Source of the DNA: Allofournierella massiliensis
GTDB lineage: Bacteria; Bacillota; Clostridia; Oscillospirales; Ruminococcaceae
Assembly: GCF_021531255.1 (NCBI RefSeq)
Contig: NZ_JAFBIO010000001.1
Coordinates: 1-64,000, forward strand
Direction: 5' to 3'
Length of the DNA stretch: 64,000 bases
Below, one piece after another: positions 24,976 through 33,397 of this stretch. Each line of letters begins with the position of its first letter. The first letter of the stretch is position 1. The notes below the pieces were generated by a model, which was not told where the DNA came from, searched no databases, and saw only the letters and a program-made list of their open reading frames with translations. The translations under genes and the position numbers were made by a program.

Positions 24976-25803
24976 ATGCAGAACAAAGCAACGGTTATCG
25001 CCTGTGTAAACCAGAAAGGCGGAACCGGTAAGACCTGCACAGCTGAGAATCTTGGGATCGGCATGGTGCAGGAAGGTAAGAAAGTCCTTCTGGTGGACAT
25101 GGATCCGCAGGCCAGCCTCACGATTTCCTTAGGATATCCGAGGCCCGATGACCTGCCGGTGACGGTGTCCGATCAGATGTCGAAGGTCATGCAGGATATG
25201 CCCATTCCCTTAAAGGAAGGTATCCTGACGCACGAAGAAGGCGTGGACCTGATGCCTGCGAGCATTGCTCTGTCAGGCTTGGAGGTCTCCTTGGTAAATG
25301 CCATGAGCAGAGAATCTATTCTCAAGCAGTACTTGGAGCCTCTGAAAAAGGAATACGACTTCATTATCCTGGACTGTATGCCTTCCCTTGGAATGCTTAC
25401 GGTCAATGCACTGGCTGCGGCGGACCAGCTGGTAGTGCCGGTTCAGGCACAGTATCTCTCCGCAAAGGGTCTGGAGCAGCTGCTTCAGACCGTCAATAAG
25501 GTGAAACGGCAGATCAATCCGAAGCTCCGGGTGGAAGGAATTCTCCTTACGATGGTGGATTCCCGAACCAACAATGCCAAGGAGATCACTTCTCTTATCC
25601 GGGAAGCCTACGGCAGTAAGCTGAAGGTCTTCGATGTGGAGATTCCCAGATCTGTCCGTGCAGCCGAGATCAGTGCCGAGGGCAAGAGCATCTTTGCTCA
25701 TGATCCCGGTGGAAAGGTAGCTGATGCCTATCGAACGCTTACGAAGGAGGTGATCCACGATGCCGAAAAAAGGCGCAAACATCAGCTTGAGCAGTTACGA
25801 TGA
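24976..25803 (+). CDS. parA: ParA-family partition ATPase
   Basis: The protein has 275 residues. The deviant Walker A KGGTGKT is at residues 14-20, DMDPQASLTISLG near residue 41 is Walker A', and ILDCMPSLGML near residue 132 is Walker B. ParA uses nucleoid-bound gradients to distribute DNA to daughter cells. With parB it stabilises the circular form of the element. The parB start lies 44 bp inside the end of this gene, so the two are coupled. Confidence 0.94.
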   Translation: MQNKATVIACVNQKGGTGKTCTAENLGIGMVQEGKKVLLVDMDPQASLTISLGYPRPDDLPVTVSDQMSKVMQDMPIPLKEGILTHEEGVDLMPASIALSGLEVSLVNAMSRESILKQYLEPLKKEYDFIILDCMPSLGMLTVNALAAADQLVVPVQAQYLSAKGLEQLLQTVNKVKRQINPKLRVEGILLTMVDSRTNNAKEITSLIREAYGSKLKVFDVEIPRSVRAAEISAEGKSIFAHDPGGKVADAYRTLTKEVIHDAEKRRKHQLEQLR

Positions 25804-26695
25804 TATCTTCGAAACAGATGCGAGCCGCGCTGAGGCAAAACAGGAACGCATTCAGAGTATTTCGATACTTGATCTGCTTCCTTTCGAGAATCATCCGTTT
25901 AAGGTAGTCGATGATGAGGCGATGCTGAGGACGACCGAAAGCATTGCCCAGTATGGTGTGCTGACTCCTATCATCGCGAGGCCTTTGGAAGATGGCGGTT
26001 ATGAGATCATCTCCGGGCACCGGCGAGTTCATGCAGCCGAAGCCGCAGGACTGGATGAGGTTCCGGTCATTGTCCGCGATATGACGGATGATGAAGCAAC
26101 GGTCCTCATGGTAGACAGCAACCTGCAGCGAGAAAGCATTCTGCCCAGTGAGAGGGCTTTTGCTTATAAGATGAAGATGGAAGCCATGGGACGTCAGGGT
26201 GAGCGCACGGATTTAACTTGTGGTCAAGTTGGCCACAAGTCCGCAGGAGCCAAAACGAGAGATATTCTGGCTGAACAATCAGGAGATAGTGCTCGTCAGG
26301 TCCAGCGTTTCATCCGTCTCACCAACCTGATCCCCGACCTTCTCGAGATGGTGGATCAGAAGCAGATATCCTTCAACCCTGCGGTAGAACTGTCCTACCT
26401 GAAACCCGAGGAACAGGAAATCTTTATGGAAGCCATGGATATGGCGCAGACAGCCCCCTCCCTTTCCCAGGCACAGCGAATGAAAAAGCTGAGTCAGGAA
26501 GGTGGATTTACACTGGATGCCGTCAGAGAGATCATGACCGAAGTAAAGAAAGGTGATCTGGAACGTGTCACCTTTAGAAATGAAACACTCCGCAAATACT
26601 TCCCCAAGTCATACTCCACCCAGCAGATGCAGGATACCATCATCAAGCTGCTGGAACAGTGGCAAAAGCGCAAGCAGCGTGACCAGGGACGATAA
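25760..26695 (+). CDS. parB: ParB-family partition protein
   Basis: The protein has 311 residues. The N-terminal ParB domain contains SGHRRVHAAEAAG near residue 88, the CTP-binding region. A central helix-turn-helix (RDILAEQSGDSARQVQRFIRL) lies near residue 170, and a C-terminal dimerisation region ends in QDTIIKLLEQWQKRKQ. AAGGAGGTGATC precedes the ATG inside parA. The protein binds parS sites and works with ParA. No parS-like repeats are obvious nearby. Confidence 0.93.
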   Translation: MPKKGANISLSSYDDIFETDASRAEAKQERIQSISILDLLPFENHPFKVVDDEAMLRTTESIAQYGVLTPIIARPLEDGGYEIISGHRRVHAAEAAGLDEVPVIVRDMTDDEATVLMVDSNLQRESILPSERAFAYKMKMEAMGRQGERTDLTCGQVGHKSAGAKTRDILAEQSGDSARQVQRFIRLTNLIPDLLEMVDQKQISFNPAVELSYLKPEEQEIFMEAMDMAQTAPSLSQAQRMKKLSQEGGFTLDAVREIMTEVKKGDLERVTFRNETLRKYFPKSYSTQQMQDTIIKLLEQWQKRKQRDQGR

Positions 26696-26702
26696 TCACA
26701 TG

Positions 26703-26740
26703 AGCACTGTCAAAACACTACCTTTTGACGGTGCTTTTTC
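26703..26740 (+). terminator. Terminator after the partition genes
   Basis: AGCACTGTCAAAA and TTTTGACGGTGCT pair over 13 bp with a wobble and a 7-base loop, followed by TTTTCT. Confidence 0.85.
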
Positions 26741-26765
26741 TATTTTACGAAAAGGAGAACTTACG

Positions 26766-27110
26766 ATGAACAAGTTTGATATGAATCAGATGAGAAAGCA
26801 GGTCGAGGCCATGCACAGACTGAAGGCTGAGGCACAGGCCGTGGAACACATCGGTGAGAGCTTCGATGCTCTTGAGGCTGAGATCGGTGAGGTTGCCGAG
26901 CTTCTGGAGGAGCTGGGCGATGCCCTGATCACTGTCTCCGAGATGCTCACCGGCATTCTCTCCGAGGGTGATGAGAATGATGAGGAGAATGACGAGATTG
27001 ACGAGGATGATGATTACGACTGCGGCGATTGCTGCGAATGCTGTCAGTGTCCCTTCCGTGCCATCATGGATGCATCCGATGGCGAGATCCACTTCTTTGA
27101 GATGCGATAA
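26766..27110 (+). CDS. Acidic protein with a cysteine cluster
   Basis: The protein has 114 residues. The first 70 are helical and probably coiled coil (MHRLKAEAQAVEHIGESFDA). A stretch of about 25 mostly Asp and Glu residues follows, then a compact CGDCCECCQC cluster near residue 92. AAAGGAG precedes the ATG. I do not recognise the family. The acidic stretch could mimic DNA and the Cys cluster could hold zinc; both are speculation. It lies just upstream of the DUF5688 gene in the same direction. Confidence 0.65.
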   Translation: MNKFDMNQMRKQVEAMHRLKAEAQAVEHIGESFDALEAEIGEVAELLEELGDALITVSEMLTGILSEGDENDEENDEIDEDDDYDCGDCCECCQCPFRAIMDASDGEIHFFEMR

Positions 27111-27121
27111 GGAGGTGCGCT

Positions 27122-28573
27122 ATGGATTTTGAACAGTTTCAGGAACAGGCCATGGAGGCTGTGAAGGAGCATTTCCCGGAGCTGTCTGTGGAAATGCAGG
27201 AAGTAAACAAGCTGCAGGGCCAGTCCTACACCGGTATGGCGGTGAAGCCCGAAGGCAGCAACATTGCCGCAACCATCAACCTGCAGCCGGTGTTTGACCG
27301 TGTGGAAGCCGGAGATATGTCCGTCGATGCGGCCATCCGCAGTGTGATCGACACGGTCTCTCAGGTATCTGCCAACATGCCTCAGTTTGATGTCCGTACT
27401 CTCATGGATTATGACCAGATGAAGGATACGCTGACCATGCAGATGATCCCGGTTGCGGGTAATGAGAATCGTCTGAATGACATTCCTCACCAGATCGTGG
27501 AAGACATGGCAGTCGTGTACCGCTTCGAGATGGAGAGCAATGAGCAGGGATCCTCCAGCATTCTGGTAACCAACACTATGGTCCAGAACTACGGGATCGA
27601 GCCGGATCAGCTCCATGCCGATGCTTTGGAGGCAGCCCAGCAGAATCATCCGGCAACGCTCCGCAACATGAACGATGTGATGCGGGAGCTGATGGGGGAC
27701 TTCGGTGCTTCCATGATCCCCGATGAGCCTTCTCCTCTGTGGGTAGCCTCTATTGAAGGCGGCCAGAATGGTGCCTGCGCCATTCAGTATCCCGGCTTTA
27801 TGGACCAGGCGGCAGAGACCCTGGGCGGAGACTTCTTCGTCCTCCCTTCTTCTGTCCATGAGGTGCTGTTTATCCCGGATGACGGCAGCATGGAGCTTGC
27901 CAATCTGGAAGAAATGGTCCAGTCCATCAACCAGACCGAGGTGGCTCCGGCAGACAGGCTTTCCGACAGCGTGTTCCACTATGACAGTGAAGCCCGCATT
28001 TTCGAGAATGCCAGGACTTTTGAGGCCCGTGAGGCAATGCAGGAACAGATGCTGGCAGATGAACCTGCACCCGGCATGAGCTTTTGGGAAGCCGAGCAGG
28101 CAGAAAGCATTACTGTTCTCATGGTCAATCCCGGAGAAAGACCTTATGAGATGCAGGTCGGTACCGAACTGGAGGATCTGCAGGCTGTGGTCGGCGGAAG
28201 CATCGAGGTAGCATACCCCTTCGATGACAATGTCGGCCTGATCATGAATGAGGAGGGCAAGCTGGAAGGACTTCCTTTGAACCGTGCGCTTCGCGATGAC
28301 CAGGGAGAGGTCTATGACATCGTCGCCGGTCCTTTCATGGTAGTCGGCCTTACTGAAGACAGCTTCGGCTCTCTTACCAAGGAGCAGTTGAGCAAGTTTT
28401 CGGATATGTTCCAGCAGCCCGAGGGCTTCATCAAGATGGGTAAGAGCATTATGGCTTTTCCTATTCCTGAGGAGAGCACTGAAAAGAAGCCGAAGGAAGC
28501 AGTTCATGCGGCCGAAAAGGCAAAAAAGGCTGCAAAGCCCAAGCACAAAAAGTCCGAGCATGACGGGCACTAA
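27122..28573 (+). CDS. DUF5688 family protein
   Basis: The protein has 483 residues. The start MDFEQFQEQAMEAVKEHFPE and the later NLQPVFDRVEAGDMSVDAA and DIPHQIVEDMAVVYRF segments are typical of DUF5688 proteins. These are found in clostridial chromosomes and conjugative elements without known function. The C-terminus (about residues 450-483) is a Lys/Ala-rich tail. No membrane segment is seen. The gene lies between the partition and transfer modules, with short gaps and strong Shine-Dalgarno sequences on both sides. Confidence 0.75.
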   Translation: MDFEQFQEQAMEAVKEHFPELSVEMQEVNKLQGQSYTGMAVKPEGSNIAATINLQPVFDRVEAGDMSVDAAIRSVIDTVSQVSANMPQFDVRTLMDYDQMKDTLTMQMIPVAGNENRLNDIPHQIVEDMAVVYRFEMESNEQGSSSILVTNTMVQNYGIEPDQLHADALEAAQQNHPATLRNMNDVMRELMGDFGASMIPDEPSPLWVASIEGGQNGACAIQYPGFMDQAAETLGGDFFVLPSSVHEVLFIPDDGSMELANLEEMVQSINQTEVAPADRLSDSVFHYDSEARIFENARTFEAREAMQEQMLADEPAPGMSFWEAEQAESITVLMVNPGERPYEMQVGTELEDLQAVVGGSIEVAYPFDDNVGLIMNEEGKLEGLPLNRALRDDQGEVYDIVAGPFMVVGLTEDSFGSLTKEQLSKFSDMFQQPEGFIKMGKSIMAFPIPEESTEKKPKEAVHAAEKAKKAAKPKHKKSEHDGH

Positions 28574-28586
28574 GGAGGAATGAGTT

Positions 28587-28889
28587 ATGTCTGATTGGAG
28601 AGGCTGGGGTTCCGAAATCAAAGAAAGGTTCAATAAGGAGCTTGCTCCGGAATCCCTCGGTTCTGATTTTGTAGATTACCAGGAGTACTTTGGTGAGGAT
28701 TTTACTATTGACCATCTTCTGAAAATTCAGGAGGTAAAGGCAAAGGCATTGATTGCCGGTGCGATCGCAGACTTCCCTGAGTATCTGTTTGACCAACTGG
28801 GCGTAATGCAGAACACCCCTGGAATGCCTACGATTGCAAAAGGACTCGAAAACCTTACAGATTTTCTGGAACAGCGTTTCGCAGAATAA
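28587..28889 (+). CDS. Small hypothetical protein of the ICE backbone
   Basis: The protein has 100 residues and no membrane segment. It is mainly helical by appearance, acidic overall and ends in LENLTDFLEQRFAE. GGAGG precedes the ATG, 13 bp after the DUF5688 stop. Family not recognised. Its place between DUF5688 and PcfB genes suggests a role linked to transfer start-up. Confidence 0.6.
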   Translation: MSDWRGWGSEIKERFNKELAPESLGSDFVDYQEYFGEDFTIDHLLKIQEVKAKALIAGAIADFPEYLFDQLGVMQNTPGMPTIAKGLENLTDFLEQRFAE

Positions 28890-28922
28890 GTAAAAGGAGG
28901 TACAGAATGGAGGTGATCATTT

Positions 28923-29408
28923 TTGCAGGAGGAAATCGAAAACAGGACGGTGAACCTGGCCATCAGTACGACTAGGCTTACGGCCAATACCCTGATTGCA
29001 GGCTTCAAAAAGTATATGCAGCACAGGGCCAATGTGAAGGCAAAGAATGCCAATGAAAAGCCTGTCGGTAAGCAGTCCATCAAGGAACTGATCGGTCAGA
29101 ACCAGGGTGTTTCCAGCATCGATATCGCGAAAACCGATATCCGTGGCTTTGAGAAATATGCCCGAAGCTATGGCGTTGACTATGCCATCGTGAAGGATAA
29201 GACCGGTGAGATTCCGAAGTATGTCTGCTTTTTTAAGGCAAGAGATGCGGACGCACTGACCTCCGCATTCAATGCTTATACAGCAGATGTTCTGAAGAGT
29301 AAGGAAAAGCCGAGCGTTCTGAAACAGCTGAGCAAGCTGAAGGAGATCGTGGCTGCGCTGCCTGCAAAGGTACTGCAGAAACAGAAAGAGAGGGTTCAGG
29401 ACCGATGA
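28923..29408 (+). CDS. PcfB-family conjugation protein (DUF3801)
   Basis: The TTG start follows GGAGGTGATC and gives 161 residues. The DUF3801/PcfB core includes KSIKELIGQNQGVSSIDI-like text near residue 50, then a compact domain with YGVDYAIVKDKTGEIPKYV and CFFKARDADALTSAF. PcfB of enterococcal pheromone plasmids helps the relaxase and coupling protein at the transfer origin. Here it overlaps the VirD4 gene by 4 bp, the expected partner. Confidence 0.88.
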   Translation: MQEEIENRTVNLAISTTRLTANTLIAGFKKYMQHRANVKAKNANEKPVGKQSIKELIGQNQGVSSIDIAKTDIRGFEKYARSYGVDYAIVKDKTGEIPKYVCFFKARDADALTSAFNAYTADVLKSKEKPSVLKQLSKLKEIVAALPAKVLQKQKERVQDR

Positions 29409-31153
29409 ATACAAAGAAACTGAAAAAGGTCCTGATCCTCTCCCTCCCTTATGTACTGCTTGGCCTGGTCTGTACCAATATCGGTGAGGCTTGGAGACTG
29501 GCAGAAGGAGCTGACTACTCCAAAAAGCTGGTCTCCTTTTTCAGTATGGTGGGTGTTGCTTTCAGTAACCCGATGCCGAGTTTCCATCCACTGGATCTCT
29601 TCATCGGTGCAATCTGCTGTGGTGGCTTAAGGCTTGCCGTGTATCTTCGCGGCAAGAACGCCAAGCACTATAAGCACAACGAGGAATACGGCTCTGCCCG
29701 CTGGGGTGGACCGAAGGATATCGAGCCATTTATGGACCCGGTGTTCGAAAACAACGTGATTCTCACCAGGACGGAACGCCTCATGATGGGCAACCGTCCG
29801 AAGAACCCGGCACATGCCAGAAATAAAAACGTACTGATCATCGGCGGTTCCGGTTCCGGTAAGACCCGCTTCTGGATCAAGCCGAACCTGCTTCAGCTGC
29901 ATAGTTCTTACGTTTTAACTGACCCAAAAGGCACAACGCTTCTTGAGGTTGGTAATGCCTTTGTCCATGCAGGGTACCGGATCAAGATCTTCAACACCAT
30001 TAACTTCAAAAAGTCGATGCATTACAATCCATTTGCCTATATCCATTCGGAGAAGGACATCCTGAAGTTGACCACGACTCTCATGGCCAACACCAAGGGC
30101 GATGGCAAGGGCGGCGATCCGTTCTGGGACAAGGCGGAAACGCTGCTCTACTGTGCACTGATCGGCTATATCCACTATGAAGCACCGAAGGAGGAACAGA
30201 ACTTTGCCACTCTGATCGAGTTCATCAACGCCATGGAGGTCCGTGAGGATGACGAAGAGTTCCAGAATCCGGTGGATCTGATGTTTGAAGCACTGAAGAA
30301 ACAGAAGCCTGACCACTTCGCAGTCCGCCAATATGCCAAGTTCAAGCTTGCGGCGGGCAAAACTTTGAAGTCCATTTTGGTCTCAGCTGGTGCCAGGCTT
30401 GCTCCCTTCGATATTCAGGAGATCCGTGACATCACCATGTATGACGAACTGGAGCTGGATACCCTGGGAGATGAAAAAACTGCCCTGTTCCTGATGATGT
30501 CAGATACAGACGGCAGCTTTAATTTCCTGATCAGTATGATCTACACGCAGCTCTTTAACCTGCTGTGTGAGAAGGCAGACGATGTATACGGAGGCAGACT
30601 TCCGGTGCATGTGCGCTGCCTGATCGATGAGATGGCGAACATCGGCCAGATTCCGAACCTGGAGAAGCTGATCGCCACCATCCGAAGCCGTGAGATCTCA
30701 GCCTGTCTCGTGCTGCAGGCCAAGTCACAGCTGAAAGCAATCTATAAGGACAATGCCGATACCATCATCGGTAACTGCGATACGCAGATCTTCTTAGGCG
30801 GCAGTGAGCCTTCCACTCTGAAAGACCTGGCCGAAGCTCTGGGCAAGGAAACGATCGATACCTTCAATACCTCGGATACACGAGGCAATAGTCCCAGCTA
30901 CGGCACGAACTATCAGAAGCTTGGCAAGGAACTGATGAGCCGGGATGAACTGGCGGTCATGGAAGGCAGCAAATGCATCCTGCAGCTGCGCGGCGTTCGT
31001 CCTTTTCTGTCAGATAAGTACGATCTGACACAGCACCCGAACTTCAAATACACGGCAGACAGTGACAAGAAGCTGCTCTTCGACATTGAGAAATTCCTGG
31101 ATACCAGGGCAAAGCTCAAGGCAAGCGATGAGTTTCTGGTCATTGAAGCTTAA
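29405..31153 (+). CDS. virD4: VirD4/TraG-type IV coupling protein
   Basis: The protein has 582 residues. Two N-terminal membrane helices lie near residues 8-25 and 62-82. Walker A GGSGSGKT spans residues 147-154 and Walker B LIDEMANIG is near residue 405. The YGSARWGG motif ahead of Walker A is typical of VirD4 proteins. The enzyme is a hexameric ATPase that links the relaxase-DNA complex to the secretion channel at the membrane. It overlaps the PcfB gene and is followed 20 bp later by a backbone hypothetical gene. Confidence 0.95.
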   Translation: MNTKKLKKVLILSLPYVLLGLVCTNIGEAWRLAEGADYSKKLVSFFSMVGVAFSNPMPSFHPLDLFIGAICCGGLRLAVYLRGKNAKHYKHNEEYGSARWGGPKDIEPFMDPVFENNVILTRTERLMMGNRPKNPAHARNKNVLIIGGSGSGKTRFWIKPNLLQLHSSYVLTDPKGTTLLEVGNAFVHAGYRIKIFNTINFKKSMHYNPFAYIHSEKDILKLTTTLMANTKGDGKGGDPFWDKAETLLYCALIGYIHYEAPKEEQNFATLIEFINAMEVREDDEEFQNPVDLMFEALKKQKPDHFAVRQYAKFKLAAGKTLKSILVSAGARLAPFDIQEIRDITMYDELELDTLGDEKTALFLMMSDTDGSFNFLISMIYTQLFNLLCEKADDVYGGRLPVHVRCLIDEMANIGQIPNLEKLIATIRSREISACLVLQAKSQLKAIYKDNADTIIGNCDTQIFLGGSEPSTLKDLAEALGKETIDTFNTSDTRGNSPSYGTNYQKLGKELMSRDELAVMEGSKCILQLRGVRPFLSDKYDLTQHPNFKYTADSDKKLLFDIEKFLDTRAKLKASDEFLVIEA

Positions 31154-31173
31154 AGGTAAGGAGGTAAAACGAA

Positions 31174-31701
31174 ATGGCTTATGAAGCCGGTTTTGTAAAT
31201 GACGGGATCCCTGATTTCGTCAAAGAAGCCGAGGAAATGATGGCGAGGGGTGAGATGATCACGCCGCCTGCAGCCGAAGAGATCACCATTAAGTTCGGTA
31301 AGGGCTTAGTGAGTGAACCCTTCACTTCCAAGGCAGGTAAGGAACTGGTTGAGGTAAAGATCCCCAACTCGGATCCTGTAGATAAGCGTCCCTGGGAAAG
31401 CTTTGTGATCTCTCCTAAGATGATCCATGACAACCAGTTTGGTAAGGGCGTCTGGATGAAGGTCGCAGAGGATGCAACATTTACCGTATCCCGCCCGGTT
31501 AGGACCGGAATCGATGAAAGCGGCAAAGGCATCTGGTCCAAGGAGACTCGTCAGGTTTCCAGTACGAAACTTAAGAGCATGCTGGAAGCCTATAAGGATA
31601 GGGACAGAGGCTCTGTTCTCTCGGATCTGTCCGCAAAAAAAGCTGATGGCCATGCTCCCTCGGCACCTAAGTCCCCGAAGAAACTGGAACAGTCAAGGTA
31701 A
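31174..31701 (+). CDS. Conserved ICE-backbone hypothetical protein
   Basis: The protein has 175 residues with no membrane segment. The middle part (VKIPNSDPVDKRPWESFVI) and the later VWMKVAEDATFTVSRPV look beta-rich, and the C-terminus is Lys/Ser-rich. GTAAGGAGG precedes the ATG. I do not recognise a named domain. It sits between the coupling protein and the channel genes, where related elements carry proteins of similar size, so a role in transfer is likely but unproven. Confidence 0.6.
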   Translation: MAYEAGFVNDGIPDFVKEAEEMMARGEMITPPAAEEITIKFGKGLVSEPFTSKAGKELVEVKIPNSDPVDKRPWESFVISPKMIHDNQFGKGVWMKVAEDATFTVSRPVRTGIDESGKGIWSKETRQVSSTKLKSMLEAYKDRDRGSVLSDLSAKKADGHAPSAPKSPKKLEQSR

Positions 31702-31710
31702 GGAGAAAGT

Positions 31711-31908
31711 ATGGCAAAATTCATCTACACCGGCCAGGAATATCTGAATGCTGACCACATCATCAGCATCGATACTGTGCCGAACGAATCTACGATCTGG
31801 ATCCGTCTATATACCGGAGAAAAGTATGCCAGGAGCAAGAAATACCTGGAAGAGATCCTCGATATCTTAGGCTATTACGACAGCCAAAAGGTCGAGATCC
31901 ACATTTAA
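31711..31908 (+). CDS. Small hypothetical protein
   Basis: The protein has 65 residues and begins 9 bp after the preceding stop, with AAGGAGA ahead of the ATG. It contains a short beta-rich region (STIWIRLYTGEKYARS) and no membrane segment or Cys. Family not recognised. A terminator follows, so it ends the pcfB-virD4 transcript. Confidence 0.6.
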   Translation: MAKFIYTGQEYLNADHIISIDTVPNESTIWIRLYTGEKYARSKKYLEEILDILGYYDSQKVEIHI

Positions 31909-31923
31909 TCACTATTGTTTATA

Positions 31924-31957
31924 AGTCTTCTGTGAGAAAACAGAAGGCTTTTCTTTT
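31924..31957 (+). terminator. Terminator at the end of the pcfB-virD4 unit
   Basis: AGTCTTCTGT pairs with ACAGAAGGCT over 10 bp, followed by TTTTCTTTT. Confidence 0.75.
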
Positions 31958-32096
31958 GCCCTGATGCAGGAGCATGTCCAGTGGCAAACCACTGCGGTTA
32001 GCTGATAAAAAAGAACGGTCACAGGTGACAAGCCAAAGCATCATGGCAGCAACCACTATTTTTTAAGAAGCCCAAAGCGGCAAGGAGGATTTTATT

Positions 32097-32312
32097 ATGG
32101 CATTTTTCAACAGCGCAGTAACTGTTCTGCAGACTCTCGTAGTAGCACTCGGTGCAGGTCTTGGTATCTGGGGTGCGATCAACCTTCTGGAAGGTTACGG
32201 TAACGATAACCCCGGTGCAAAGTCCCAGGGTATGAAGCAGCTTATGGCTGGCGGCGGCGTAGCCCTCATCGGTATCACCCTGGTACCTCTGCTTTCCGGT
32301 CTCTTCGGTTAA
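32097..32312 (+). CDS. Maff2-family membrane protein, copy 1
   Basis: The protein has 71 residues with two hydrophobic helices (about 8-28 and 48-70). The GLGIWGAINLLEGYGNDNPGA region is the Maff2 hallmark. The family is always near VirB-type genes in clostridial ICEs and resembles the small VirB2/VirB3-like channel proteins. AAGGAGG precedes the ATG. This copy encodes exactly the same protein as the one about 2.1 kb downstream, but differs from it at about nine third-codon positions. It is cut off from the transfer operon by a two-gene AT-rich insertion. Confidence 0.9.
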   Translation: MAFFNSAVTVLQTLVVALGAGLGIWGAINLLEGYGNDNPGAKSQGMKQLMAGGGVALIGITLVPLLSGLFG

Positions 32313-32352
32313 TCCGAACAGAGTCTGACTGCTTGCCGGAGCAGTAAATCCG

Positions 32353-32410
32353 GCCGGGCGGCGAAAGCTGCCTGTTACATATAGAATCCTTGCTATCATT
32401 ATGTTATAAT
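32353..32410 (+). promoter_or_regulatory. Hairpin-TACATAT element and extended -10 promoter of the AT-rich cassette
   Basis: A hairpin GGGCGGC-GAAA-GCTGCCT is followed by TGTTACATAT (TACATAT at 32376-32382), an arrangement repeated before the SEC-C gene. An extended -10, TGTTATAAT (32402-32410), follows, and GGAGGA precedes the first gene. The -35 region is weak. Confidence 0.55.
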
Positions 32411-32455
32411 TAGAAATTAATCAACCATTTGGTGAGATGATAGGAGGAATGATAT

Positions 32456-33397
32456 ATGTATAAGAGCGCTCAAGTGGCGAATTTTAATATTGTTTTTGGC
32501 GACGAAGAAAAGCCTATGTTGGACTACTTTGATTCAGTGATAATCCCGGCATTAACTTCTGGTATTTCAAAAGTTGTAGATGATAATGAATACAGATTTA
32601 TGAATATTAATATCTCTAAGAGCAAAGGAGATATTTATGTACTAACAGGGATTTTAGTCAAAAAAACAATTCTTGAAATAAAATCAGATATTAATGAAGC
32701 TGGTGAATTAGTAGAGAAAGATGAAAAATATTCAGCTGCACCATACTCGTCATTTGTGATTAACCTTTTGAATCATAGAATGATTTTTATGCCTAACCAG
32801 AAGGGGAGTCCTTCGCTTTCAAATTTTCGGAGCACTGTAAAGTATGTTATAGATGCATATACAAGACGTAAGAATACTGAACTTGAGGATGATAATAAAT
32901 TAGAATACGCGTTGATAAATGTTGTGGGTATTCCGAGTGCTAAGACCATGGATGAATTGCTGGAAAATGTAGAAAAGATCAATAGCTTGACTCTTAGATT
33001 TTATCCATTGAATGGTGATATCGATTATTCCGATGCATTTGGTATTCTTACTAAAGAAATGCGTGAAGAAGTTGGCTCCAAGAGAGGTGAAATAGTTTTT
33101 AAAAGTCCAAAATCAATTTCAGGTGTAAAGAAAATACTGGAAAAGGCAGCCGGAACAATTGATCCCATATTACGAGTTGTCACAAAAGGAAAAAGCAAAG
33201 CTACTTTAAAAGATTATGAATTATCTGAAAAATATCAGATTGAGGTTGGCGATGATATGGACATTGATAAGGAAGGTGAGCAGCTAGTTGATAAAATTGA
33301 TGAAATTGACACAATGCAGTTTACTAGTGAACTGCATGCTGCGATTTATGAAAGAAATAAGGGGAAGATAATCCCTTTTGTGAATAAGAGGCGGTGA
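32456..33397 (+). CDS. Uncharacterised soluble protein of a two-gene AT-rich cassette
   Basis: The protein has 313 residues, no signal peptide and no membrane span. It begins YKSAQVANFNIVFGDEEKPM and contains FVINLLNHRMIFMPNQKG near residue 103. These features recall DUF4747/Abi-like soluble proteins, but I am not sure of the match. The downstream gene overlaps it by GTGA and encodes a four-helix membrane protein. A soluble sensor with a membrane partner is the layout of RexA-RexB and Kiwa defence pairs; I infer a possible defence or abortive-infection role. The GC content is far below the surrounding ICE genes, so it was gained separately. Confidence 0.6.
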   Translation: MYKSAQVANFNIVFGDEEKPMLDYFDSVIIPALTSGISKVVDDNEYRFMNINISKSKGDIYVLTGILVKKTILEIKSDINEAGELVEKDEKYSAAPYSSFVINLLNHRMIFMPNQKGSPSLSNFRSTVKYVIDAYTRRKNTELEDDNKLEYALINVVGIPSAKTMDELLENVEKINSLTLRFYPLNGDIDYSDAFGILTKEMREEVGSKRGEIVFKSPKSISGVKKILEKAAGTIDPILRVVTKGKSKATLKDYELSEKYQIEVGDDMDIDKEGEQLVDKIDEIDTMQFTSELHAAIYERNKGKIIPFVNKRR

